A DNA stretch of 64,000 nucleotides from Gossypium raimondii (Eukaryota > Streptophyta > Magnoliopsida > Malvales > Malvaceae): the NCBI RefSeq assembly GCF_025698545.1, contig NC_068567.1, positions 3,348,001 through 3,412,000 of the forward strand, in the 5' to 3' direction. The first letter of the stretch is position 1. The number at the start of each line of letters is the position of its first letter. The position numbers were made by a program, and so were the translations under genes. Of this stretch, positions 43,133 to 58,159 are shown piece after piece. The notes under the pieces were generated by a model. That model worked only from the letters and a program-made list of their open reading frames with translations. It made no database searches and had not been told where the DNA came from.

Positions 43133-44470
43133 TAAATAATATAATAACAAGGTTCCATAAAATAATTTTCCATCTATACTCCCAACTAAAATTTGACTTA
43201 TGAAATTAAAGGTAGGTGAGAAAACTGTCTTGCTTTGAATTCAAAGTACAAATGTTGATTTTTCAAAATCCAGAAATTAATATGTACCATGTTATTAAAA
43301 CCCCCCAAAAAAGCTCTAGCTTCTTGGAAAAGGTAATAGACTTGATTTTTGGTTTAAACAAACCAACAAATGCATGACCCTAAATTTACTTTTATTAAAG
43401 TGTTTTCAAATTTAAATGATGTGATCTGAATTTGAGTTACATTAATCGTATTTATTATTTGAGTTTTACTTTATTATTATAATTCAAAAAAAACTTTAGA
43501 ATTTTCTATATAAAAAAATTTAAACACAGATCTGCATATACATAAAAGATTCTTCATCTATCTACTGGTCCTAAAAGTGTCACAGGCCATTCTCTTAATC
43601 TACCAACACAATAATTGCTTCTCAATGCCCTTTTTCATGGTTAATGATTGGAGTTTCTATAATTAAATAAAACATAATCAACAATTTAGATCTAATAATT
43701 CTCATTTTCATGTATTTTATCTTACCATAATTCATTTTTTATAAAGAAACAACAAAAAAGTGATTACATTAAAATAATTTACTATTAAATAATATCAGTT
43801 AAGTAGTCAATATCCGATTTGAGTAATTTTTTTGCCGAAATCGAGGCTTCAGTAAAAACTTGTAATTTTAGCCCTATGATCAATAGTTTGATTGTGGTTC
43901 CCGGGAATATGTTGAAAACGTACCCTCCAATCACGACTCAAGAAATGATGAATCAATCGCAACTCCAATATTCTACTATTTGCAACACCGCTAGCTAAAA
44001 TAATTTCCGCTATCAGAGTTATCACACTCCACCATTCATTTCATATATATAATTTAAAAACATTCGTATATTTATATTATATCAATATATATATATTTAT
44101 CTATTCTTAATTAAGTTAATATTATTCATCATTACGTGTTTATAAATCAATAAAAAATTATATTTAATAAAAATTTTAAAATAAATTAATATTGTATACC
44201 GTTATACTTAATTTTCTCTTGGTGTATATGAACAGCTTCATTTGGATTTAATTAGAGCTTCTGTTTCTGAAGTCAAAATCTAATAATATATTACATGAAT
44301 GACAGAAGCTCCCCATTTTCTATCTAAAAATTTTGAAGTATGGCCATTAATTTAAACTTTTTCTCTTGGTGGCACTAAAGGGTCCCAAAATCTATTTTCC
44401 TCCACTCATAGCATATCCCTATCTGTTCTTCAAAGGCCAACAACTCCTCTCTATCAACTTATTTTATACT

Positions 44471-44482
44471 TATAATATAAAA
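44471..44482 (+). promoter_or_regulatory. Putative TATA region of GS2
   Basis: TATAATATAAAA followed after about 20 bases by a CT-rich stretch (CACCTCACTCTCTTCCACTT), the usual arrangement of a plant TATA box and initiator/leader. Position relative to the leader exon ending at 44595 fits a start of transcription near 44505-44515. Confidence 0.4.
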
Positions 44483-44504
44483 TTTTCACCTCACTCTCTT
44501 CCAC

Positions 44505-48680
<4,176 letters not shown>

Positions 48681-51036
48681 CCATTCTTTATATATAATGA
48701 GATACAAACATGATAAAATGAAATATTTTGATTGACCAAAATATTATTTTCTTATTTTCCTATTCATGTTAAATAAAAATTTTAATATAATAACTTTTTT
48801 AGAAAATTGATTTATGTTGGATTTGATGTTTAATGATTAAATTTGATCTAACTAAGAAGGTTGAGGAGATGTTGATACTCAAATTTAGTCACTTGTGTTT
48901 GGTATCAAATATTGAGATTTTAATTACATTAATGTATGATCTTAGTTAGAGAATTTTATCCATATAGGTCTACGTTGTTCTTATAACAACCAAAGATGCA
49001 ACTTAAGTATATACCAATGAGGTATCTCTTTATTGATCAAGTCTTAACGATCAAAACAATTACAAATGGTATCAGCGTGCCTCTTTATTGATAGGTCAAG
49101 TTTTTACAATTAAAGGGTTTCAAATGGTATAAGTGTGTCTTTTTATTGATAGGTCAAATTTTTACAATCAAACGGTTATAAATAAGTGTACATAAAACGA
49201 TCAAACGACTATAAATTATATAAGCGTACAAATGGTTATAAATGATATGAGTGTACAATCTACACAACAAGATCAAATGGCTATAAAAATATAAGTGTAC
49301 AACTTACACAAGTCTATCTTCTATATATATTTATGAAATGCTCAACTCTAACTAAAGCGATTAAAAGGATTGACAAAATATTCTTTTAGCTTAAAATATT
49401 TAATTTTAATAAAATATATTTAAATTTTGATATATATTTTTATTAACATTTTACTTTAATATTTATAATTATTAACACTTTATATAATTAAAAAGTCACA
49501 GTGTAATTTTTAAAATTTTATAGCTTTATAAAAAAATAATCCATGCTAAAATTATTTCCATTATTACTCAATTGTTACCCATAAAAGTAGAGTTTGCATA
49601 CAAAATTTTCATAATGCTCAAATTATTGTATATTTATGAGAAATTACTCTTTTTTTTTTACTCAAGGTTGTTGATATAGTAAACTTCTCGAAAAACCCCA
49701 TCTGAAAAACACCTAGATTTTCTCCAATTTTTGGTGGGATTATTCTCCTTTATAAATTTATTTTCATAATAAAATCAACATATAAATTTCATATATAAAT
49801 GAACTTCTTTTCAATATTTTTAAAATGATTTTTTACATTGTAATCTTCCTTTATAAATTTATTTCTATAATTAAAATAAACACATAATTTTAGTATCAGA
49901 ATGAACTATTTTTATTCAATATTTTTTTAAAAAATTTATTAAAACATTTTTCACCTATTATAATAGGATATTGGAAGAAATTAAAAGAATTTTCACTTTA
50001 TAACCTATCATGTATTTACATCCCTTACAAAACGTAAAATAAGGGAAAAGATGGTGAACTCAATGAATTCTTGAGAAGCTTCCAAATCATAAACCATGCA
50101 AAGAATGATGTCTTGATGATGTGTTTGAATAAAAACATGTCTCGACCAAAAAATGGGATTAGATTAGTTTCTTGCAAATATATATAAGCGAGTTTGGTTA
50201 AATTTTTAGGTCCCATATTTTAGACCGGTCAAATTTTTAGGCTCATATTTTAGACCAACTTAAAAAAATAAAATATATTAATATCATGTATAGGTTCAAC
50301 TCGACCTATGAACATCTTTAATTTATAATAAATTCAACAATTATTAATCAAATAGGTTAAAAAAAACAATTACTAATCAGATATGCCTCTACTCCTGCCC
50401 TATTTTCATGCACCTCTATTAACTCCTCACATCTTGATTTTTATTTGATATTTTTGTCCTCGACTTCAATTTCAATTTTCGTCCAGACTCAACTTACTTG
50501 AAAATATTACATGATATTTTATATTATGTTTGTTTTTATAAAATTATAAATATTTATTCTATTCTTACGGTGAAGTAAATATGTATTATGAAATAGTGTA
50601 AATTTAATACATGGTAGTAATTTAAATATATAAAAACATTTACAAAACTAAATTATCAAATATATAGTTCAAGAAGCATCCTAATGTAACGGATGAGTAT
50701 GGTGCATTTTTAAGGGGCACCACGGGGCATTCTTGGAATTAAAAATATTTTCTGGTGGTGTCAATTACTTGGAAGTAGTTAATGTTCGGAACTCGCATCA
50801 TTTTATATATCTGTATATGAATTATTTTTGGATGGTTGTTTGGAGTTGAAGTAACAATTGTCTTTTTATGAACTTGTCAGAATGCTAATAAAACAGATCA
50901 CCAATTGATGAGGATAGTCTTATTATATGCAATCTATTTCTCTTTTACACATAAAAATCGAATTTAAGAGTGTTGGCATACAAAATTAGCCGAAAGGTAA
51001 TCCAACGTCTTAAATATTTTGCACTTATTTAAGAAA
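48681..51036. other. AT-rich spacer downstream of GS2
   Basis: No gene supported. The stretch 49050-49310 is a degenerate tandem repeat; 50205-50330 has words (TTTTAGGCTCATATTTTAGA) reminiscent of a decayed GGCCCGGCC-family MITE. The rest is low-complexity AT-rich DNA. Confidence 0.45.
49050..49310 (+). repeat. Degenerate tandem repeat, period near 58 bases
   Basis: Two fairly similar units carry CAAATGGTAT(C/A)AG(C/T)GTG, then CTTTTTATTGATAGGTCAA and TTTTTACAAT(T/C)AAA. They are followed by more eroded units with AAATGGTTATAAATGATATG and AAATGGCTATAAAAATATAA, each ending near AGTGTACA. Clear periodicity with many differences, so it is old. Confidence 0.6.
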
Positions 51037-51443
51037 AGGTAAATTATAAAAATAGTCACTTTTGTTTGACTCGGATTATATTTTAGTCACTTATATTTGA
51101 AATGTTACGCTTTAGTCACTTACGTTATCATTCTGTTACGAAGTGGTCACTTTATCGTTAAGCTTCATTACCTATCTAATGGCGGTCCTACGTGGCAATC
51201 CAAATTAAATTTATTTAATTAAAAACCTATTTTCATCCTAGCAACTAGACATCTAAGTTAATATTTAAAACCCATTTGGACTACCACGTAGGACTTTCGT
51301 TAGAGAGGTAACAGAGTTTAACGGTAGAGTGACCACTTCGTAACAAAACGATAATGTAAGTGATTAAAACGTAACATTTCAAATATAAGTGACTAAAATA
51401 TAATCTGAGATAAATAAAAGTCACTATTTTTATAATTTAACCT
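51037..51443. repeat. Long-TIR MITE
   Basis: The left end AGGTAAATTATAAAAATAGT and right end ACTATTTTTATAATTTAACCT begin inverted repeats that stay alignable for about 170 bases (for example ATATTTGAAATGTTACG and CGTAACATTTCAAATATAAG). A short unrelated core lies between. No coding frame. Typical of Mutator-like or fold-back MITEs; target duplication not certain. Confidence 0.75.
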
Positions 51444-51482
51444 GAAAAAATAAAAAATAAAAAATTAACCGCTGGTTTATAA

Positions 51483-51797
51483 TAGAGGTATGCCCGGCCC
51501 GAAATATGAGAGGATTCGAGTAAAAATATAGGATTTGGGCAAAAAACGAGGCCCGTTTAGAAAAAGCTTGGCCCGGCCCAAATATAATAAATATATATTT
51601 TTTTATTTTTAAAATATTTTTTTAATAAATTTTTAATGTTTATTAAAAAAGGGTCGGATCAGGCCTAGTTCGAGATTAAAATTTTTTTTCGAACCGAACT
51701 AAAATAAAATTTTAAGCCTATATTTCGGGCCAGACAGGCCCAAGCCTAGGAGGCAGGCTAAAATTTTTTTTCTGAGGCCATCCCGGCCACACGTCTA
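51483..51797. repeat. Diverged hAT MITE (GGCCCGGCC family) next to the gene at 51875
   Basis: Same family as 42064-42492: CGGCCCGAAATATGAGAGGA, GGGCAAAAAACGAGGCCCGT, the AT core, and ATATTTCGGGCCAGACAGGC. Termini are TAGAGGTATG and ACGTCTA. Flanking octamers GTTTATAA (51475-51482) and GTTTAGAA (51798-51805) match at seven of eight positions. It is more eroded than the other copy, so older. It ends only 77 bases before the ATG of the next gene. Confidence 0.65.
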
Positions 51798-51874
51798 GTT
51801 TAGAAGCGTGGAAGATAAATTGGAATCTTTAATGTTTGTTTCAAACAAAGATTTTGCTTTTCTAAGCAGTAACC

Positions 51875-52228
51875 ATGTCAGAAAATCAGAAGCCTCAGTC
51901 CCATCAAAACCTCCCTTCTTCTCCTAATAAATCAATCCCAGAAATCGAAAGCAACGCCGCCTCTGATTTCTCGGCCCATCAAAGGGTCCGTTTCCCCAAC
52001 CCACCCGACCTCACTAACCCTGACCCTTCTACCCTACGAGATCAATGGAGGTACGCCATCCGGCAGTACAGTCGTTGGTACTCTCACGCCTGGGGCACCG
52101 CTATTCTTGCTGGGGTTTCCTTTTTTGCCCTCGGTTGGGTCATCAAAGGCTCTAATCCCCTCCCCTCTTTCAACTCCGACAAGAACAAAAATGACTCCGA
52201 CACTAACAAAAATGACAATAGCAAGTGA
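51875..52228 (+). CDS. Small conserved single-pass membrane protein, 117 residues
   Basis: ATG in ACCATGTC context. The first about 50 residues are Pro/Ser/Asn-rich. A conserved plant core follows: DQWRYAIRQYSRWYSHAWGT, then one hydrophobic segment at about residues 72-90 (AWGTAILAGVSFFALGW) and KGSNPLP. The hydrophilic tail is Asp/Asn/Lys-rich. No signal peptide is evident, so the topology is probably one internal membrane span. I recognise this as an uncharacterised plant family without a known function. Codon use and GC content are higher than in the flanks, consistent with a real gene. The 3' side may contain a spliced untranslated region: a good acceptor (TTTCTTTCTACACAG) lies at 52607. 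The promoter side is occupied by a MITE up to 51797. Confidence 0.75.
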   Translation: MSENQKPQSHQNLPSSPNKSIPEIESNAASDFSAHQRVRFPNPPDLTNPDPSTLRDQWRYAIRQYSRWYSHAWGTAILAGVSFFALGWVIKGSNPLPSFNSDKNKNDSDTNKNDNSK

Positions 52229-52638
52229 TCTTCCAACCATCCTCAATCTTCTGGTCAGTTTGAGTTCCTTATGTTTTTCTTTTTTTGGGTTTTAATAATT
52301 GCACCGCTTGAATTAGGTTTTCTTTTCTACTTTGGTTGTAATCTAAATCCAATTTGTCTGGGCTTTGAATATGATTCTATATTTCAACACTTGAATTGGT
52401 TTAGAATTTAAGCCAATTTACAAATTTCATTATTTTGTTTATTTCATAATTCATTGTAATAATCCACCTAAATTTGTTTAGTAGAATTTTGAGGCGTGCA
52501 GCAAAACATGCTGAATTTGCTCCAAGGACATCATTTTACTGCTGTCTTGCCCTAACTGTAATTGTCCGTTCTTCCGAGTTTTGACAACTTGTTTCTTTCT
52601 ACACAGTGGATATGTTTGGTTTCACCACAACTGTTGAA

Positions 52639-52770
52639 GAGGCCAGTTTGATCAAAAAGAAAAGACTGAAATTGGAAGAGATTGTAGTGTGTACTGGCAT
52701 CATAGAGGCCAGTTTGATCAGGAAGAAAAGACAGAAATTGGAAGAGATTGTAGTGTGTACTGGCATCATA
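52639..52770 (+). repeat. 66-base tandem duplication, two units
   Basis: Units 52639-52704 and 52705-52770 are about 95 percent identical and remain in frame, each reading EASLI(K/R)KKR(L/Q)KLEE and then IVVCTGII. It lies in an open frame of 62 codons that starts right after the acceptor at 52607. It could be a 3' UTR exon of the gene at 51875 or part of an unrecognised small coding exon. Confidence 0.8.
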
Positions 52771-52799
52771 GTTTTTGCTTCAGTTTTGTGCTAAGTGTC

Positions 52800-54064
52800 A
52801 CTCACCAGATATTAATTATAAATGGAGTCTTTTTTAACCCCGTTTGTTCATAGATGCCCTATCTTGTTACATATATTTATACAAGTTAACAGTTTTAGCT
52901 ATCTGACATCTAGTGACCAAGCAAGGTACCACACATGGAGCTTGCATTTTTCATAATATAAATTACTATATAATTCTTGCATGACAGGCTCAGGTTGTAT
53001 GTTATTTTTTGGATTTAAAAATGATCCTTGAAGCTGGAGCTTGTCTATTTTTTCCTGGATTCAATCAATAAGTCCTTTGTTTTTAATGGTTTTCTTCTGT
53101 TGCAAAGGATGGTGCATTCAGGCTTATGCTGTATGTATGCTGATCTGCATTTTAGTCTCTTGTGTTCTTTCCCTGATGATGTTCAAATCGTTAGGAAGTT
53201 TGTCACAATACTTTTTAAAATGTTGTTGACATTCTATTTCAGTGTACTATTTCCTCGGTGGAAAGTCTGTTGATGTGCCATCAAGAATCCTGCTAGTAAG
53301 AAGGATATGTCGACTTCCACTGTAGATCTTGGCAATTGTGTTACACAAATCTAAGTCAGAATTTATTAGAGGATCAATGTAAAGTGCATGCACACACATA
53401 CACTATATATACTCATATATTTATATATAAATAAGATCACTCACTTAAAAGCTTCACCACCATGCCCCAAACATCTTTGCCACTAAGAATATAGGTGTGA
53501 GTTTTCCATCTTTTCAATCAATTCGATCAGCTTTTTGAATTTAATGTACTTAACCAACAATCTCCAATAATAATCTAAATGATTGATTGGGTAGGCTTAC
53601 CCAACCTAATTGAATTGACTTAACGGTGCTCGATTAACCAATTTATTTTTTATATATTATGAAAATGTATTTAAATATATTTATAAATATATTAAAAATA
53701 AATCAAAATCATATATATTAAGTTAAGTTTGTGAATGAATTTTAATTGACTATGGTTCTCTTGGATGGATGTTTACTTCTAGTGCGGTGCATTTAGTTTT
53801 TTTGTCTAATGGTACAGTATTATTACAGTATTTAATCTCACCGTTATCATTGTTTTTACACTAACCACAAGTAAAGGCATATCCATTCAAAAGGGTCCTG
53901 AATCAATAAAGCCGACATATAGGATTGGGATGATCAATGTTGAAACTCAAGATTAGATGTCAACTAATGACTTGAATCACCAATGACTTAGTTGACGAAA
54001 GAAAGTATCTTTAATGTTGCATTTATTATTATTACTATTATCACTATCATTACCATTAAAACTA
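52800..54064. other. Spacer with repeat relics
   Basis: Probably begins with the transcribed 3' end of the small membrane-protein gene. The open frames at 53028-53273 lack any domain. A repeat block begins near 53467 and recurs near 54508. A TTTGGATGG-family MITE lies at about 53758-53900. Confidence 0.4.
53758..53900. repeat. TIR MITE, TTTGGATGG family
   Basis: GGATGGATGTTTACTTCTAG at the left and TATCCATTCAAAAGGGTCCT at the right, with GGTGCATTTAGTTTTTTTGT and CATTGTTTTTACACTAACCA inside. Matches the order of the copy at about 40730. Confidence 0.5.
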
Positions 54065-54200
54065 TATATAAAATTGGTTGGGTTTGAGTATGTTGAAGTA
54101 CATTATCTTTCTATTTATGTGTTGATGAGGGATTATGAGTAGTTCTAAACATTATTTCAAAAAGAGCAGATATGATCAAAATCTATAATGAAATTATTCA
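54065..54200 (+). repeat. SINE-like repeat, copy 5, 5'-truncated
   Basis: Has the 3' half of the family: GTTGGGTTTGAGTATGTTGA, CTATTTATGTGTTGATGAGG, GGATTATGAGTAGTTCTAAA, AGAGCAGATATGATCAAAAT and ATAATGAAATTATTCAAAAA. The box A region is missing. Its A-rich end runs straight into plastid atpB sequence. Confidence 0.55.
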
Positions 54201-54204
54201 AAAA

Positions 54205-54480
54205 GAAAGTAACAACAGGAGAAATCTGGGGCGTATTTCTCAAATCATCGGTCCAATATTGGATGTAGCCTTTCCCTCGGGCAAGATGCATAATATTTAC
54301 AACGCTCTAGTAGTTAAGGGTCGAGATACCGCTGGTCAACAAATTAATGTAACTTGTGAGGTACAACAATTATTAAGAAATAATCGAGTTAAGAGTTGTA
54401 GCTATGAGTGCTACAGATGCTCTAACAAGAGGAACGGAAGTGATTGACACAGGAGTTGCTCTAAGTATTCCATAGCATAG
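54205..54480 (+). pseudogene. atpB: Nuclear plastid DNA: atpB fragment
   Basis: Translated sequence matches the N-terminal part of the chloroplast ATP synthase beta subunit: [51 protein letters not shown], then after a one-base frame change [19 protein letters not shown]. This corresponds to about residues 20-105 of the usual 498. The fragment lacks the start, the Walker A motif and everything after. It is a nuclear insertion of plastid DNA, not a gene; substitutions show it is not recent. Confidence 0.88.
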
Positions 54481-54507
54481 GAATAGCAGCATCCCTCAAA
54501 ATCCAAT

Positions 54508-55496
54508 GCACTAAACATCTTTGTTATTAAGTTTTCGATTTTTTTTTCCATTAGTTCAATTCGTTTCTCAAATTTAATTTAGTCAATTATCTCCAACTTT
54601 AATTGAATTCATCGACGGTCGCTTAACCAACTGAATCGATTTCTTGATTAAGTTGATTAACCTACTTTTTTTTTTTCTTCTATAATGTTATAAAATATAT
54701 ATATATCTAGATCATATTATATATAATAAATACATTTAAAATAAATAAAAATAGCATATATTAAGTCTGTTAAGTTTATCAGCTCAGAATTTTAATAATA
54801 ATTTAATCGAGACCATAATTGATTAGACCAATAAAACCACTTAAATGAACAGGTTTGTTAAGTGGATCAAATTTTGCTCACCGGTTAAGTGTTGGTGGTT
54901 TCTTGTCTTCTAAATTAATCGTGATTCCTAAATTATGGCTACTTTGTAAATCGATTTGATAATAGATTGATTTACTAATAACCACAAGAAAAGAAGACAT
55001 GTGTTACTATGGCATCAAACAAGTAAATATCGAAGGGTGTGGAAGGTGTGGTGGCTGACTGCATCTGCATGGTCACTATGGCTGGGGAGGCAGTGTTAAT
55101 GATCACCCTTTTAATGCCATCTGTTGTGGGTTGAAGCTGAGATTTTGGGCATTTGTGGATGTGTTAGTGAAGAAAGTGGTTGACTTGGGATTCATAAGGA
55201 TGGATGGATTCTAAAGCTGCTCTGGTTGGGAGATGAGATTGGATAAACTGTCACTATCTGCATATCCATCATGCTTAATGATTTCTGAGATTCGTAATAC
55301 TGAGGCTTGGGAATGAAATGATGATTTTACACAAAACACCCACATTGCTTTCTACATGACTATTAACTATATGTATAGATAGAAAGAGCGGGGGGGGTTG
55401 GTTTAAGATGTGCTCTTTTATCTTTCAACTTATAGACTCTTCCTTCCTGAATGTCGAATTATGTTAAGTATGGGACTCATTAAGTGCATCAATATG
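54508..55496. other. Spacer before the solo LTR
   Basis: From 54508 to about 54910 a repeat block similar to 53467-53780 (AAACATCTTTG, CAATTCG, AATCTCCAA words). The rest is unremarkable; a G run sits at 55390. No gene recognised. Confidence 0.4.
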
Positions 55497-55501
55497 ACTT
55501 G

Positions 55502-58128
55502 TGTAATACCCAATTAGTGCCCGGGGCCCAACTATACTCACTAAAACTGACCCAAAGCCCAAATTACAACCTAACCCAATTACAAGGCCCAATTGGCCTA
55601 AGGTAACAGAAGCCCTAAAGCAGCAGGTAGCCTCAGCGCCGCACGTTCCCACGTTGCAGCAACTACCCATCACCCACGTCGCTTCACCCACGTCGCTTCA
55701 CCCACGATCAGCAACTCCGCATAATGCCGATTCCACCTGCAATAAATCAAAAACAGAGGGATTGATCAATGGGGGTAGAGAGAAAAAAAAAACAAAAGAG
55801 GAAAAGAGTTTTTGTAAATTTTGGGTACGTTTAAAGCGATTTTCGAATCTGTAAATGGGTTAGCAAATTGTTTACTAAAAACTGAAAAAGAAATACCAGA
55901 GAAAAAAAACATTTTGAAGGTGACGAATTCGGGTTTCTTTTCCTTGCTTCTTTTTACTGTTTTTATTCTTTTATCTTGTTTTTCTTTGATTTCTTTGAAT
56001 AACAAAAAGGGATAAGGGGAAAATAGGAGGGCTTACCGTTTTTTGGAGGCGATTGAAGGCTTCTTTTCGCCGTTGTCTGGTCGGAGTTGGAGCGGCAGAG
56101 AAGGGGACTTTGAGAGAATTTGCGGCGCACCAGAAGAGGGGCTGAGGGAAAATGATTTTAGGGTTTCAAAATTATGCATATATAGGTCGTAAAACGACGT
56201 CGTTTAGAGCCTGTTTCAGTGGCCCCCAAAACGGCGTCGTATTGATTGTGCCCGCATGCAACCTGATCCGACCCGAGAAAGATCCGCGTTTCTTAAAAAG
56301 TGGACTATTCTTGCGATTAGTCCTCATGATTTATGGTGTTTTAAAATTAACTTATTTATTTCTTTTAAATTTCACCATGCATTTTTAATTTTGTTTCAAA
56401 TTGATCCGAAAGTGCGCAGTGCTTTAGGCCGAGTTGGAAAATTTCACTTTTGGTCCTTTATCTATTGCACCTGTTTTAATCTACCCCCTTTATTGTTTTT
56501 ATTTTCAAATTTAGCTCTCCATTTCTGTTTGATATTTTAATTTAGTCCTTAATTTGTTTTTTTTAGATTATTTTTAATATGTTATTATTATTATTTTTAT
56601 CTATTTTTAATTATTACTATGTTATTATTATTGTATCTGTATATGTGCGTATATAAGTTAATATATATATATTATAAATGTTTTAAATATATATGTAGTA
56701 CGTATATATTTTACTATCATATTATTTTATTTTTATAGTTTATATATTATATACGTATCCTATGTTTTATTATTCCTTTATTTTTCTTAGCTTTATATAC
56801 ATATGTATGAGTATATATTCGTATTTTATAATATTTATATATTTTCTATATCTTATAATCCAAACATATATTTTTTTTATAATATGTATACACTTATACC
56901 AACATTATTCGACACTTTTTAAAATATATCTTTTTCAAATCTTTTTTAAATTACCAATATATTACGCCTATATTTTTTATATAAACTTTATATTTTTTTG
57001 ATTGTGTTATTTTATTATTTCAATATATATGTATATACGCATAGATATCATATAATATATGTGCATATATTTTAAGTGTTTTAAATTCATATACATATCT
57101 TATATATTTTACTATTATTTTATTCTTCTTAGTTTTATATACATATATATACGTACATATATTTCTGTTTTATAATATTTGTATAGTTTGTTTTATGTAT
57201 ATTTTATAGTCCAAATATATATACATTCTTTATAATATATATATATACATACACTATTTAAAATCATAATAAATATGTTTTCTGCATTTTTCCTATATAT
57301 ATATACATATTTTCATAATTTATTAATATGTATTTACTTTTTTTATTTACATTTATTTATTTCCATTTTTTAGATACCTATGCATATTTTATATTTTATT
57401 TTCATAACTTTTGTATGCATATAATTTAAAATTAAAGTATTGGTTTTATGTGTACATTAGCATTTTATTATACTTTTTAAAGAAAATACATTTTGATTTT
57501 GTCAAAATTAAAATTATTTTTTATGATTCAAAGGTTTTCAAAATAAAAACGATATTCCAAGTTAGGGATTTTTGAGGAAAATTGAGCCCTAACGTATTGG
57601 GTTTCGATTTTCTTTGTTAATTCCAAATAACCGAAAATATTCGTTATTTAAAATATATAAGTAAAAATCATTTTTGGGAACTTAATTTGTTATGTCCTAA
57701 CGTATTGGGCATGACATAATTGCTTTCTCGAAATGAAGATTTACTTATAAAGCAAAAGTGATATTCAAAATTCGGGGATTTTAAGAAGTTGTACCCTAAC
57801 GTATTGGGTCTCAATTTCTTCGCATGACTTGAACAATTGATTATCCTTTTCAGATTTCATCATTTGAGTTTTTTTAAAAAATATATTTTTAACCTTCGAC
57901 ACTAATACATTAAATAATCAATTTGGTACCGATTTTTGGGCGTTACGAGGGTGCTAACCCTTCCTCATGCGTAACTGACTCCCGAACCTGTTTTCTCAAA
58001 TTTCGCAGACCAAAATCGTTTTTATGGTGAGCCGATCACACCTCAATCCAGGATCGGTGGCGACTCCAATTTTTGTTTTTTTTAATATCGACAACTAAAT
58101 TTTTGTTTTCACAAAAATAGTTTCGACA
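55502..58128. mobile_element. Solo LTR of an LTR retrotransposon
   Basis: Begins TGTAATACCC and ends TTTCGACA, and is flanked by a perfect 5-base duplication ACTTG (55497-55501 and 58129-58133), the size left by LTR-element integration. Length about 2.63 kb. No internal region or second LTR is present, so this is a solo LTR formed by recombination between the two ends. Within it the word CCCTAACGTATTGGG recurs three times (near 57587, 57700 and 57790), and a GC-richer segment GGATCGGTGGCGACTCC lies near the end. These features resemble the long LTRs of cotton Ty3/Gypsy elements; the family is inferred. The intact duplications suggest moderate to young age. Confidence 0.82.
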
Positions 58129-58159
58129 ACTTGATTAAAACAAGTGCACATGAAGTGAT

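Larger units (their letters stand above)
40480..44465. other. Divergent-gene spacer between BPM and GS2
   Basis: Contains both 5' flanks of two divergently transcribed genes. No gene seen. It holds a TTTGGATGG-type MITE relic (about 40730-40852), a SINE-like copy (about 40920-41075), an hAT MITE (42064-42492), a GGATAAAT MITE (about 42526-42810) and a fold-back element (42918-43132). From 43200 to 44460 I see only AT-rich flank of GS2. Confidence 0.5.

Noticed and set aside
49050-49310. CRISPR-like array
   Set aside because: Units are degenerate and spacers are not unique sequences of constant size; eukaryotic nuclear context makes CRISPR irrelevant.
53028-53273. Overlapping hydrophobic open frames near 53.1 kb
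   Set aside because: Hydrophobicity comes from T-rich DNA; two frames are open at once and neither resembles a known protein.
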